From NCBI RefSeq assembly GCF_040372805.1, contig NZ_BAABWJ010000004.1, positions 186,001-250,000 of the forward strand: 64,000 bases of DNA. The letters run 5' to 3'. A program made the translations under genes and the position numbers. The notes under the pieces were generated by a model that saw only the letters and a list, made by a program, of their open reading frames with translations, made no database searches and was not told where the DNA came from. Of this stretch, positions 36,191 through 45,984 are shown in pieces. The stretch comes from Pseudoteredinibacter isoporae_A (GTDB lineage Bacteria; Pseudomonadota; Gammaproteobacteria; Pseudomonadales; Cellvibrionaceae). The stretch's first letter is position 1, and each line of letters begins with the position of its first letter.

Positions 36191-37990
36191 ATGAACACAA
36201 CTCGACTGATGCAAAACACAACCACAACACAATGGCTTAAAATTCCAGAAGCGACTCATTGGGTTTGGCGCTGGCTATGCGCTTTGAGCTTAATGACGCT
36301 GAGCATGAGCAGCCTGGCACTGAGCATCACAGCTAAAGTGGACAGAGACAGCATTGCCATGAGCGAAACTCTGACCCTGACCGTCACCGTCGACGAACAA
36401 GTCGCCTTTAGCGCCCCGTCTTTTGAAGAGCTGTCCCAGAATTTCGACATTCTTCGTCAACACAAAAGCAACCGTTATCAAAGCATGAACGGCCAGGTCA
36501 CATCCGTCACAGAATGGGTATTGACCCTGGGGCCAAAACGCGAAGGCCAACTGATCATTCCAAGCTTTGAATACGAAGGCGAATATTCCGATGCGATTCC
36601 CATCAAGGTCAGCAAGCAAAGCTCACCGAACCAGGCTCAGCAAGATATTTTCCTGGAAGCCAGTGCCGACAAAAAAGACGCCTTTGTTCAAGAACAAATC
36701 ATTTTCACACAAAAACTGTACAGTGCAGTCAACCTAAGCAGCTTTGATCCAGAAGCTTTGCAGATCAGCGGAGCGCGAGTTGAGTTATTGAGTGAATTCG
36801 ACTACCAAACCCGTATTGGAAATCGTCCCTATGTGGTGGTGGAATCCCGCTACGCCATCTACCCCCAACAAAGTGGCACCCTGACCATTCCCGCCTTGCG
36901 TTGGAACATTGGGGTCAGCGGGGGTCGTCGAAATGTGTTTGATCCGTTTTCCAATAATAGCGGCCGCATTCACCGTTTACGCAGCGATGCCATTGAAATC
37001 AGCATCAAGGCCAGCCCAGCGGATGCGAGCCCATGGCTGCCCGCCAGTCGCCTCGAACTCTCTCAAAGCTGGAGTAGCGACCCGGAAAAGATGCGTGTCG
37101 GAGAGCCAATCACCCGTCACATTGAAATTCTGGCCCAAGGCCTCACTGCCGCTCAGCTCCCCAATGTTGAAATGGGTAGCGATGCGACACTCCAGGGCAA
37201 AATCAAAACGTATTTGGAACAGCCCCAAACTGAAGACCAGAAAAACAATAACGGCATCATCGGCAAGCGCCGTATTTCAACCGCCATTATTCCGAGCCAA
37301 ACAGGGCCATTGACCTTGCCTGCCATCGAAATTCGTTGGTGGAACACCCTACAGAATCAATGGCAAACCGCTAAGCTCCCCGAAATGACGGTGCAGGTTC
37401 TGCCCGGCGTTACTGGCCAACCCCAAGTGCCAGTCCAAACAGAGCGTCCAGCCGGGCTAAGCGGCACTCAGGCAATAGAGGCTCAGGAAAACCAAACCGA
37501 AAGCCGACGTCAGAACGAAGAGATTGAACAGTCAGCCGCTGCCTCAAGTGCCTTAGTTTGGATCCTCTACAGCGTCTTGGTCACCCTTCTCAGCTTGGCG
37601 CTCGTTGTTTTCTGCTGGCGCTTATGGCGAGAGAAAAATGCCTTAAAAGCTCAACTAAACCATGTGGAAGCGTCTTCGAGACCCAACAGCCCTGCGACAA
37701 CCTCATTGAATGATATTCTGGTCCAAGGCGATGATTTGGCTCGCTACCAAGCCTTACAAAAATACGTCGGCGAACAGCGCGCAACACATCCTCATTTCGC
37801 AACGGTCTACGACAGCAGTGAACTGGCTAAACTTATCCAGATATTGGAAAGTAATTTATACGGCAATGATCGCCAAACCAGCCAAGCCATTGCGAACCGT
37901 GAACTCGAAGATGCGATTGTGCAGTTCCAGCAATCCTTGCAGCAGGTGAAGGCAGATCACTCGGACCTCCCTCCCCTTTACCCTCACTAG
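36191..37990 (+). CDS. batD: BatD/oxygen-tolerance family protein, 599 aa
   Basis: BatD proteins sit in the inner membrane with a large periplasmic part. A hydrophobic segment at about 28-45 (LCALSLMTLSMSSLALS) serves as signal or anchor; Ig-like beta domains follow, with VTEWVLTLGPKREGQLIIPSF, VVESRYAIYPQQSGTLTIPALRW (in parts) and the repeat of this pattern at IPSQTGPLTLPAIEIRWWN. A membrane helix (about 456-478) and a short cytoplasmic coiled tail end the protein. It is the last gene of the bat operon, 59 bases after batBC. The start codon at 36191 lacks a strong ribosome-binding site; an ATG 18 bases later is an alternative. Confidence 0.93.
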   Translation: MNTTRLMQNTTTTQWLKIPEATHWVWRWLCALSLMTLSMSSLALSITAKVDRDSIAMSETLTLTVTVDEQVAFSAPSFEELSQNFDILRQHKSNRYQSMNGQVTSVTEWVLTLGPKREGQLIIPSFEYEGEYSDAIPIKVSKQSSPNQAQQDIFLEASADKKDAFVQEQIIFTQKLYSAVNLSSFDPEALQISGARVELLSEFDYQTRIGNRPYVVVESRYAIYPQQSGTLTIPALRWNIGVSGGRRNVFDPFSNNSGRIHRLRSDAIEISIKASPADASPWLPASRLELSQSWSSDPEKMRVGEPITRHIEILAQGLTAAQLPNVEMGSDATLQGKIKTYLEQPQTEDQKNNNGIIGKRRISTAIIPSQTGPLTLPAIEIRWWNTLQNQWQTAKLPEMTVQVLPGVTGQPQVPVQTERPAGLSGTQAIEAQENQTESRRQNEEIEQSAAASSALVWILYSVLVTLLSLALVVFCWRLWREKNALKAQLNHVEASSRPNSPATTSLNDILVQGDDLARYQALQKYVGEQRATHPHFATVYDSSELAKLIQILESNLYGNDRQTSQAIANRELEDAIVQFQQSLQQVKADHSDLPPLYPH

Positions 37991-38010
37991 ACACACCTTA
38001 CATTCTGGAA

Positions 38011-38043
38011 CTAAAAAGGCCAGCAAATAGCTGGCCTTTTTAG
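38011..38043. terminator. Bidirectional terminator between batD and pepN
   Basis: CTAAAAAGGCCAGC pairs perfectly with GCTGGCCTTTTTAG around AAATA. U-tracts exist on both strands, serving the convergent bat operon and pepN. Confidence 0.93.
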
Positions 38044-38072
38044 TTCATACATTTGATTTACGCCCAAACACT

Positions 38073-40799
38073 CTACAGGCTTTTCTCTACCAGCTCGCGC
38101 ACATCTTTTGACAGTTCCTTGCGATTGGCAATACTTTGCAATGCGCTTTTCATCAACGCCTGACGTTCGCCGTTGAATTTGTGCCAGCGGGTCAGCGGAA
38201 CAAGTAGGCGAGCCGCAATCTGTGGATTGCGTCGATCCAAACTCAGAACCTCACCCGCAAGAAATTCATAAGCTTCCGAGCTCGCCTCACCCTGGCTGTT
38301 ACTGGCGTGGAACGCCATCAGGTTTTGCCCACAGAATGCACCGATTAATGAGCGTATTTTGTTCGGATTGTTATTGTCGTAAGCCGGATGGTTTTTTAGA
38401 TCGCGCACATGTGCCAGCGCATTTCCGGATCGTCGCACGGCCTGCACCTGCAACCAAAGATTCATCACCAATGTTTCAGATTGCCATTGTTCATAGAATG
38501 CGCCCAAAGCCATATTGGCGCGCTCAGCAGCACAGTCCGCGTTTAATAGGGCTTGTAGAGCCGCCAATTGATCGGTCATATTGTTGGCGTATCGGTACTG
38601 CGCTTCACAGGCGTCCAGAATCAGCGTTCGGTTTTCTTGCTCATCGCCCTGGTCAACGGCCAACATCAAATACGCTAAAGCGGTATTTTTTAAACTGCGC
38701 ATGGCTATCTGTTCAGCCTCAGGCTGATAAGCAACACCGTGATCGTAGCTTTGATAGAGACGCCACAGGGTACTAAAACAGCGATTCGCAATCGCGATGC
38801 GTAAAATTTCCCGAGCACGATCGAGCTTGTCTAAATCAACATTATCACGTAATTCAATCAGATAAGTCAGCGATGGCAGAGTTAACATCAATGCGATCAT
38901 TGCCGGATCTGCTGTTTCATCCTGGAGCAGCTCCACAAACGCTTCAGCAATCGGCTCACAGATCTGAGCCTGTTCTTCGGTTTCATTTGCCGCGACCGTT
39001 TCCAGCGCCGCAATAGCATTAAGCAGTAATTGCTGACAAGCATCCCAACGTGCAAAACCGTCGCTTTCACTGCGTACCAAGCGTAACAACTGGTCGTTAT
39101 CGCGTTCAAAATGCACTTTGACGGGAGCGGAGAAACCACGGAGAAAGGACAGCACTGGGCGTTCAGGAACATCAACAAAACACAGCTCAGTACGCTGTTC
39201 ACGTAGTTCAATTATCGCCTGGGTGTTATCCGCAGTCTCAACATCAGGCGCCTGATCCTTCAAACGAATGGCCAAAGCCCCCGCCTCCCCCCATAAACAC
39301 ACATTCAATGGGATATGATAAGGCGCCTTTTCGTCGCTCTCAGATGTTGGGCGGCAATACTGCTCAATGGTCACATGGTATTCGCGGGCCTGATCATCAT
39401 ATTCTTCACTGAGGGTGAGTTCCGGTGTTCCTGCCTGGCGATACCAGTTCATAAACTGGGTGAAATCCCGCCCCGAGGCATCGGCCATAGCGGCCACAAA
39501 GTCTTCGACCGTAACGGCCTGACCATCGTGTCGATCGAAGTACAGATCGGACCCTTTGCGGAAAGTGTCTGCACCTAGCAAGGTATGCAACATCCGGACA
39601 ATTTCCGCCCCTTTCTCATAAATAGTTAAGGTGTAGAAGTTTGAAATTTCGATAAACGAATCCGGCCTCACGGCGTGAGCCAAGGGACCACCATCTTCGA
39701 CAAACTGAGCACTGCGCAGCAGGCTGACATCTTCTACACGCTTAACCGTTTCAGAGCCCATGTCGGAGGAAAACTGAGCGTCACGAAATACCGTAAACCC
39801 TTCCTTCAAGGACAATTGAAACCAGTCTCGGCAGGTGACTCGGTTACCGGACCAATTGTGAAAATACTCATGGGCAACAACCCCTTCAACGCGTTGAAAA
39901 CCAGCATCAGTGGTGGTTTCAGCCTTCGCGAGAACACAAGAAGTATTAAAAATGTTCAGGCCTTTATTTTCCATGGCCCCCATATTGAAATCATCGACCG
40001 CGACAATCATAAAAATATCAAGATCGTATTCGCGGCCATAGACCTCTTCATCCCAACGCATAGAATGCTTGAGAGAATCCATAGCATGCTGACATTTGTC
40101 CAGGTCTTTGGCCTCAACAAAAATCTGCAGAAGGATTTCCCGACCACTCATCGTAAGAAAACGATCTTCCACACATTCCAAATCACCGGCTACCAGTGCG
40201 AACAAATAGGCAGGCTTTTTGAAGGGATCATGCCAGCGCACCAGTCGGCGACCATTATCCAGTTGTTTATCTTCGATTTTGTTGCCGTTACTTAGCATCA
40301 CCGGATAGCGATCGGCGTCCGCTTCAATACTGGTGAAAAACTCACTCATCACATCCGGGCGATCCAGATAGTAGGTGATTTTTCGGAAACCTTCTGCTTC
40401 ACACTGAGTACAGTACATGCCGCTGGATCGGTACAGACCTTCCAGTGACGTATTTTTTTCAGGTTCGATGAGCGTCACAATAGTGAGATCAAAGCACAGT
40501 TCATCGTTTTCAAGATCACCCAATAAGCGCCCCACGGGCAGAGTCAGATACTCATCATCAAGCTCGTAGTCATCTTCATTTAATGGTTGACCATCCAGTT
40601 CAACCGACTCGAGTGCGAGCTCTCGGCCATGGAGCTGCAACTGCTGGCGTTCATCTCTGTCGGCATCCGGGTTCACATGCATGGACAGTCGGCTACTGAC
40701 TTTAGTCTGTCCGTCACGGAGATCAACATAAAGATCCGTGCGTTCGATCCAATAGGCAGGCGCACGATAGTCATTTAAATAAATCGTTTTATTCGACAC
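38073..40799 (-). CDS. pepN: Aminopeptidase N (M1 family), 908 aa
   Basis: PepN is the broad-specificity cytoplasmic zinc aminopeptidase that finishes protein turnover. The exopeptidase motif GAMEN is at 274-278 and the zinc motif HEYFHNW at 310-316, with the third ligand Glu at 333 in SLKEGFTVFRD. The N-terminal domain has YCTQCEAEGFRKITYYLDRPDVMS (in parts), diagnostic of the bacterial PepN type. Length is normal. It lies 69 bases after the DUF1315 gene and is probably co-transcribed. Order nadK, phosphatase, DUF1315, pepN is also seen in Pseudomonas. Confidence 0.97.
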   Translation of the reverse strand: MSNKTIYLNDYRAPAYWIERTDLYVDLRDGQTKVSSRLSMHVNPDADRDERQQLQLHGRELALESVELDGQPLNEDDYELDDEYLTLPVGRLLGDLENDELCFDLTIVTLIEPEKNTSLEGLYRSSGMYCTQCEAEGFRKITYYLDRPDVMSEFFTSIEADADRYPVMLSNGNKIEDKQLDNGRRLVRWHDPFKKPAYLFALVAGDLECVEDRFLTMSGREILLQIFVEAKDLDKCQHAMDSLKHSMRWDEEVYGREYDLDIFMIVAVDDFNMGAMENKGLNIFNTSCVLAKAETTTDAGFQRVEGVVAHEYFHNWSGNRVTCRDWFQLSLKEGFTVFRDAQFSSDMGSETVKRVEDVSLLRSAQFVEDGGPLAHAVRPDSFIEISNFYTLTIYEKGAEIVRMLHTLLGADTFRKGSDLYFDRHDGQAVTVEDFVAAMADASGRDFTQFMNWYRQAGTPELTLSEEYDDQAREYHVTIEQYCRPTSESDEKAPYHIPLNVCLWGEAGALAIRLKDQAPDVETADNTQAIIELREQRTELCFVDVPERPVLSFLRGFSAPVKVHFERDNDQLLRLVRSESDGFARWDACQQLLLNAIAALETVAANETEEQAQICEPIAEAFVELLQDETADPAMIALMLTLPSLTYLIELRDNVDLDKLDRAREILRIAIANRCFSTLWRLYQSYDHGVAYQPEAEQIAMRSLKNTALAYLMLAVDQGDEQENRTLILDACEAQYRYANNMTDQLAALQALLNADCAAERANMALGAFYEQWQSETLVMNLWLQVQAVRRSGNALAHVRDLKNHPAYDNNNPNKIRSLIGAFCGQNLMAFHASNSQGEASSEAYEFLAGEVLSLDRRNPQIAARLLVPLTRWHKFNGERQALMKSALQSIANRKELSKDVRELVEKSL

Positions 40800-40868
40800 G
40801 TTTGGGTTTCGCTATTTTGACGGTTAACAGGGATGAATTTCGAACTGGAAACGTTTCTCAGAGTTTGA

Positions 40869-41138
40869 TCAGTGCTTCCAGTTTAGAGGTTGCTCTTCTT
40901 CGGCTTCGGCGACCTCGCCACTGCCACCACAATGTTGATGGGGTTTTGGCGGGATATAACCAGTACGTTGTTCTTCTGGCAAATGTTTGTGTTCATAGGC
41001 AATGACCGCCTGCAAACACAACTCCCTCTGTTCCTTGCTCAGGTCACGTCCATCGGGCCATTTTCCCAGCTCGATAGCACGCTTTAAATTCTGATAGATA
41101 CTGGGGTCGATACTGTCTAAAAGTTGTTCAAAGTTCAT
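40869..41138 (-). CDS. DUF1315 (YeaC) family protein, 89 aa
   Basis: The N-terminal part (MNFEQLLDSIDPSIYQNLKR, AIELGKWPDGRDLSKEQRE, LCLQAVIAYE) matches YeaC-type proteins of unknown function. The C-terminus is acidic, with a Cys-Gly-Gly stretch (HQHCGGSGEVAEAEEE). No signal or helix spanning the membrane. Same strand as pepN, 69 bases before it. Confidence 0.88.
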   Translation of the reverse strand: MNFEQLLDSIDPSIYQNLKRAIELGKWPDGRDLSKEQRELCLQAVIAYEHKHLPEEQRTGYIPPKPHQHCGGSGEVAEAEEEQPLNWKH

Positions 41139-41345
41139 AGTGAAACCATAGCTGTTCTGGCGACACTGACCGGAGGCATTTCGCTCTACAGAGCATTACG
41201 GAATGACTGCAGCCATTATCAGAGTGTAGTAAGTCATATTATACACTTACCCAAGCTCTGCTGCTCACCAACAAGGCCCGAATACGCACGACAAAAAGGG
41301 AGACGGAAGCAACGATGCTCGACGCTACACAGGGGGCATCCAAAA

Positions 41346-42329
41346 CTACAGAGGGCTGTATTCACGAACGTCGTCCAAAATTTCCTTGGCTACATCCACC
41401 CAGACAAATTTGTCCTGGGTAATCTGTGCCTCACCGTCAAAGCGATAGGCGACTAATTTGCCGTCTTTCACAGCACTGTAGTCCAAGCAGGCAACATTGG
41501 GACGTAAGGGCCTGGGATCACCGCTTAACCAGTAATGACCAATAAAGATCGGCGGTTCGTGGTCTTGGTAACTCAGTAAGGTGTTTTTTTCATCGCTGTC
41601 CAGTTCTCTACAGGCAATATCCTCCGGCAGCGGATCCGGTTGAAACACCACATCCCGGTAGGTTGCCGGCTCACTGGCCCAAAACTTGGTTCGAAAGAAT
41701 CGGCGTACATAGCCATCCCGGCTGTTCAGGCTACGGCCGTCGGGCAGAGGCAACACAGTGCCCCGGGTCAAGCGGTCCAAAAAACGGGAGATAAAGCTCC
41801 CCCGGGTCATCGCTGCCTGCCAGAAGTCCTGGGAACTGAAATCGGCAAAGCTCTCTTTAAACTGAGCGATCATTTGCCCATCCCAACAGGCATGAACCAC
41901 ACGACAACCGGGTAATTCCAGAAAAACGGGCAAACTTTGAAACCAGGCCACATGACTCTGCCACTCTTCTTCCAGGCCCTCAAACTGCAGTTTGGTTTCC
42001 TCTATGAGCCGATCGCTGGTGCTGGCACCCAGCCCCTTGAGGCGCTCATACGCAATTGCGTGCAGTTCATGATTGCCCAACACCATTTGAGCACTGCCCC
42101 GCTCAACCATATCTCGAATAATGTGGATACACTCGCGAATGGCTGGGCCGCGATCGATGATATCGCCGAGAAATACCGCTTGCCGACTGGGGTGACGATA
42201 GATGCCCTGGCTTTTTTCATAGCCAAGACGCTCCAGCAAACGCACCAAACTCTGGGCGCAGCCGTGAATATCACCAATAATGTCAAAGCCCCTGGCATCA
42301 GGAACGACTGGGATACTGCTGTGCATCAT
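41346..42329 (-). CDS. Metallophosphatase (calcineurin-like), 327 aa
   Basis: This cytoplasmic phosphoesterase has the calcineurin motif set: FDIIGDIHGC (metal-binding Asp and His), FLGDIIDRGP, LGNHELHAIAYE, and the later His ligands in VVHACWDG and FIGHYWLSG. The layout is close to bacterial PrpE/ApaH-like serine/threonine phosphatases. It begins with GTG-ATG-ATG codons; I choose the ATG at 42329 with AAGAAG about 9 bases upstream. It lies between nadK and the DUF1315 gene. Substrate unknown. Confidence 0.88.
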   Translation of the reverse strand: MMHSSIPVVPDARGFDIIGDIHGCAQSLVRLLERLGYEKSQGIYRHPSRQAVFLGDIIDRGPAIRECIHIIRDMVERGSAQMVLGNHELHAIAYERLKGLGASTSDRLIEETKLQFEGLEEEWQSHVAWFQSLPVFLELPGCRVVHACWDGQMIAQFKESFADFSSQDFWQAAMTRGSFISRFLDRLTRGTVLPLPDGRSLNSRDGYVRRFFRTKFWASEPATYRDVVFQPDPLPEDIACRELDSDEKNTLLSYQDHEPPIFIGHYWLSGDPRPLRPNVACLDYSAVKDGKLVAYRFDGEAQITQDKFVWVDVAKEILDDVREYSPL

Positions 42330-42572
42330 CACTCTATCTTCTTACTGTCTCGTTAACGCTTATCTTGCGTAGCGATGTCATAGGCACTCTAGGTAAACCC
42401 TGTAGAGCACTTGAAATCCTGCATTCAGACTTCACTTTTTAACGACAATTTTATTACATCTCTATGTAGTCTAGCGGCCGCTGTGACAATTGGTTTACCA
42501 TTTTCAAGGCCACACGAACTTAAATTACGCGTTCAACGACATTAGGGGCTGGGCGATTAATCGCCCCTGAAT

Positions 42573-43442
42573 CTAGCTGCTCCAACCGAGTTTGGAACGA
42601 CAAGTTTCGTAAAAATTCTGATTCAGTGGGTGCATCAGCTTTACCTTACGTGATTTCTTATGCACCAGAATCTCGTCACCTGGCTCAGTAATCACATGGG
42701 TTTGACCATCACAGGTCACATGGGGCTTTGCTGTGTTATTCCGGCCGATCACAATTTTCAAATCACTGCTGCCATCCACCACAATCGGACGACTGTTGAG
42801 CGCATGGGCATGCATAGGCACCAGAACAATAGCGTCGAGCTTGGGATGCATTAAGGGGCCACCACCACTCAAAGCATAGGCCGTTGAGCCGGTAGGTGTA
42901 GAAACAATCAAACCATCAGAACGTTGGCGATAGACAAAATGCTCGTCGATATACAGCTCAAACTCGATCATTCGGATAAACTGACCCGGATGAATGACCA
43001 CGTCATTCATCGCATCGCCCCCGCTGACCCACTGGCCATTGCGCTGAACGGTCATTTCCAGCAGAAAGCGCTCTTCCATGACGTACTTGCCGTCCAGAAC
43101 TTCGCCAACCAAGGTATCAATATCTTCAGGTGCGATATCTGTCAGAAAGCCCAAGCGCCCACGGTTAACCCCCAGAATCGGTATTTTGTACTTCACCAAT
43201 GCCCGACCGGCGCTAAGGATACTGCCATCCCCCCCCACGACAATGGCCAAATCACAGGTTTTACCCAGAGTTTCATAACTGCAGGTTTCCATATCGTGGC
43301 CAGGCAATAGCGTCGCCGTCTCTTTTTCGAGTACCACATCCAGGTCGCGAGCATTGATAAAGCTAATCAGGTTTTTCAGGGAAGATTGTACGCTCTCGCT
43401 CCCCAATCGGCCGATTAAGCCAATACGTTTAAATTCAGCCAT
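42573..43442 (-). CDS. nadK: NAD kinase, 289 aa
   Basis: NadK phosphorylates NAD+ to NADP+. GGDGS (70-74) with upstream AIVVG forms the catalytic site; GVNRGRLGFLTDI, DGLIVSTPTGSTAYALSGGGPL (in parts) and LVPMHAHALNSRPIVV complete the family pattern. Start at 43442 with the standard MAEFKRIGLIGR. Probably monocistronic, upstream of the phosphatase gene. Confidence 0.97.
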   Translation of the reverse strand: MAEFKRIGLIGRLGSESVQSSLKNLISFINARDLDVVLEKETATLLPGHDMETCSYETLGKTCDLAIVVGGDGSILSAGRALVKYKIPILGVNRGRLGFLTDIAPEDIDTLVGEVLDGKYVMEERFLLEMTVQRNGQWVSGGDAMNDVVIHPGQFIRMIEFELYIDEHFVYRQRSDGLIVSTPTGSTAYALSGGGPLMHPKLDAIVLVPMHAHALNSRPIVVDGSSDLKIVIGRNNTAKPHVTCDGQTHVITEPGDEILVHKKSRKVKLMHPLNQNFYETCRSKLGWSS

Positions 43443-43707
43443 AGTGTAATTCTAATTGTTCGCAGTGCCTTCGGCGCCGCCTAAACTGATATTTTGGTCG
43501 CTTTTAACACTCGACCCCCTAAAATCCGTACTTGTGTAGTACTAAAAAACGTACACACTCGGTTTATTATATGACAAGCTAGCCCATAAGAACCATGCCA
43601 TTAACGACGCCAACGACACAGACTCGTCGACGGCTCGCTAGCCAGAACATCCCATATTCACAGCAGCAAAGAGGTAACGCCAACTTCCCACTTCAAACCG
43701 AAAGATC

Positions 43708-44877
43708 ATGGGAAAAGGCAAGAACATTATAATAATGAGAAAAACCTCAATATCTCAGCCTCCTCGCGACCACAAGGAAAGCTTCGACCCCAACGGCGTG
43801 CTCAATTCTGCGTTGAATGAGGTCCGAGAGGAAGAACATCGTAAAACCCAGCCTCTCAATGCAGAGCACAATGCCGTGCAAAGAGATCTGGACTGGTTAC
43901 TGCAAGCCCCCGAACTTCTCGAACTTGCTCCGCTTCTCAACGAGCAACAAACAACCCTGTCCATCAAGAGTGTTCCCAAACCCGATAACACGTTTATCGT
44001 TGAAGCCCATTATGCTTCCGAACATCGACGCCTGGGATTGTACGCAGAAGACCTGCTGAGCGCGTACTTTTCAAATCCAGGCAACCCTTACATTTTGATC
44101 GCTCGAAACCTTCAAATACAAAGTATTCGATACAATCAGGGGCGAACCATTGGGGAATTTGATTTTCTGACACAGGAACGCCAAGGTGGGCGTTATCAAC
44201 ACATTGAAATGGCCTGCAAGTTTTACCTGGGTTTGCCGCCGAATCAAGCGCAACGCAAAAACAATGGCAGCCACTGGCGACGCTGGATGGGCCCGAATTG
44301 CAACGATCGTCTTGATATTAAAATGACGAAATTTATCCAGCAGCAATTGCTGCTTAGCCAACACCCTGCAGCCCAGGAACGTTTAGCAGAACTTGCCATC
44401 AGTCCGATTGATGCCCAATATCTGCTGCGGGGACGCTTGTTTTACCCGGCATTCGAACCGATGCCTGCCCCAGAATACGCTGCCAGCAACCATTTACGTG
44501 GTCTGTGGGTTTCTCAAAGTGAGGCCAAAAATTTTCTTAAAGAGATTGAACGACACTGGGCTCAATGCTGGTTTACTCAACTGACTAAACTTGAATTTAT
44601 GGCCTCAAGGCCCAAGCAGCAATATCAGCAAGTTGCCCTCCCCAGTCGGGAATTTGTCTCTTATATTGATGAGTATTTTCAGCAGCAGCTGTTGGACGAG
44701 CATTCAAAACCGGGTAAAAAAAAGCGCCCCACAATGATACGGCCACTGCCTCTGGTTTTAGGACCAAACGATATTCCTAGTACTTACTCAAAAGCACCTG
44801 AACTTAGAGTGTTTGTGGTTCCCGACTCTTGGCTGGACATCGCCTTACAACAAGCCGAAACCCCGTCGCCCCTGTAA
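43708..44877 (+). CDS. DUF1853 family protein with nuclease-like motif, 389 aa
   Basis: DUF1853 proteins have no proven function. Typical features are RDLDWLLQAPELL near 59-71, LGLYAEDLLSAYF, TIGEFDFL (about 150-157) and HIEMACKFYLG (about 168-178). The last two, an acidic pair after a strand followed by Glu-x-x-x-Lys, resemble the core of the PD-(D/E)XK nuclease fold; this is my reading. The protein is soluble. Either the ATG at 43708 or that at 43735 could be the start. Its 3' end overlaps the convergent PLP enzyme gene by 33 bases. Confidence 0.8.
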   Translation: MGKGKNIIIMRKTSISQPPRDHKESFDPNGVLNSALNEVREEEHRKTQPLNAEHNAVQRDLDWLLQAPELLELAPLLNEQQTTLSIKSVPKPDNTFIVEAHYASEHRRLGLYAEDLLSAYFSNPGNPYILIARNLQIQSIRYNQGRTIGEFDFLTQERQGGRYQHIEMACKFYLGLPPNQAQRKNNGSHWRRWMGPNCNDRLDIKMTKFIQQQLLLSQHPAAQERLAELAISPIDAQYLLRGRLFYPAFEPMPAPEYAASNHLRGLWVSQSEAKNFLKEIERHWAQCWFTQLTKLEFMASRPKQQYQQVALPSREFVSYIDEYFQQQLLDEHSKPGKKKRPTMIRPLPLVLGPNDIPSTYSKAPELRVFVVPDSWLDIALQQAETPSPL

Positions 44878-45939
44878 TCCGCCACTGTGGATAAACAATA
44901 CCTGCTCACTCTCATATGAACTGGGTATTGGATTAGGTATAAGGTCTTCATCAAGCTCGGGGAATTCACCTCCCGCCAGGAGCTGGCACGCGAAAGCCAT
45001 GGCTTTCGCGGTATAGACAGGATCAAGACGTACAGAAAACCTTTCCTCAAAGGACGACAGAAACTGAGTTAAAGATAAAGGGAATTTTCCGTATCCACCG
45101 AACTGAAAACCATCACAACATTCCCACGTGATCCACTTGTCTGTTTCAATCTCGGCATCCAGTTCCCAAAGTTCAGTGTTGATCGATGCCATTTGTAGCC
45201 TCAAGGCCTGTATGTCTTCAAAAACAGATTTCTGTCCAGGCCGACACTCGAGATTAAGTACTGGTACCAACAACACGCGTTTTAACAAGGGCTCGCCGCC
45301 CATTCGTATCAGGCGACGGCAGGCCAAATCAAGCCCTGCCAGAACACCTGCCGCAGTACTGCCGGTGCCAACGGCCAATACAATGGTGTCGACCGGGCTT
45401 TCGGCGGCGGCTAATCCAATGGCTTGAGCACCGAATGCGCCCATTAAGCCACCACCACCTTCGGGCACATGAACAAAAGGCCCCCATTGCTGCGCCAATG
45501 TTTGCAAATAAGCTGCCTCTTCTTTGCGGCGGTAATCCTGACGACTGACAAAATGAATATCAGAACCCATGTTTGCGATATCGGACAGGCAAGGATTAAG
45601 TTCGCCTTCGTGCAAGCCTCGAACAACCGCAATCAATCGTCGCTCTCGCCGCCGGGCTTCCGCCGCCAATGCATATAAGTGATTGGAGTAAGCGCCACCA
45701 AAACTTAGCACGGGCATGTTGGGATAAGCTTCTGCGGCTTGCCAATACAGAGCTTGCTTGAAAAATTTATTTCCACTCGCTACCGGACACACTTGGTCAA
45801 GGCGCCAGAGCGCCAGAGTCTTACCCTGGGCAAGCACCAGATCCTGCACTTCCTGAGCTCGCGCACATTCAAGCATTTTCTCTAGCTTTGCACGCAGGAG
45901 TGACTTGGGAAATTCCAATGGAGATAAAATATTGATCAT
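44845..45939 (-). CDS. PLP enzyme of the ACC deaminase/D-cysteine desulfhydrase family, 364 aa
   Basis: This is a fold type II pyridoxal-phosphate enzyme. SGNKFFKQALYW holds the PLP lysine; SFGGAYSNHLYALA (the Ser/Asn that bind substrate carboxylate), VPEGGGGLMGAFG, and AVGTGSTAAGVLAGL (phosphate cup) are all present. Members degrade 1-aminocyclopropane-1-carboxylate or D-cysteine; sequence alone does not decide, and many marine homologues are uncharacterised. The ATG at 45939 is preferred over a TTG at 45984. It lies 45 bases after the coiled-coil gene, and its 3' end overlaps the DUF1853 gene. Confidence 0.87.
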   Translation of the reverse strand: MINILSPLEFPKSLLRAKLEKMLECARAQEVQDLVLAQGKTLALWRLDQVCPVASGNKFFKQALYWQAAEAYPNMPVLSFGGAYSNHLYALAAEARRRERRLIAVVRGLHEGELNPCLSDIANMGSDIHFVSRQDYRRKEEAAYLQTLAQQWGPFVHVPEGGGGLMGAFGAQAIGLAAAESPVDTIVLAVGTGSTAAGVLAGLDLACRRLIRMGGEPLLKRVLLVPVLNLECRPGQKSVFEDIQALRLQMASINTELWELDAEIETDKWITWECCDGFQFGGYGKFPLSLTQFLSSFEERFSVRLDPVYTAKAMAFACQLLAGGEFPELDEDLIPNPIPSSYESEQVLFIHSGGLQGRRGFGLL

Positions 45940-45984
45940 ACGGGGGCCATTACAAAGAAGGCTTAGTGTAACGGCATTTCTCAA

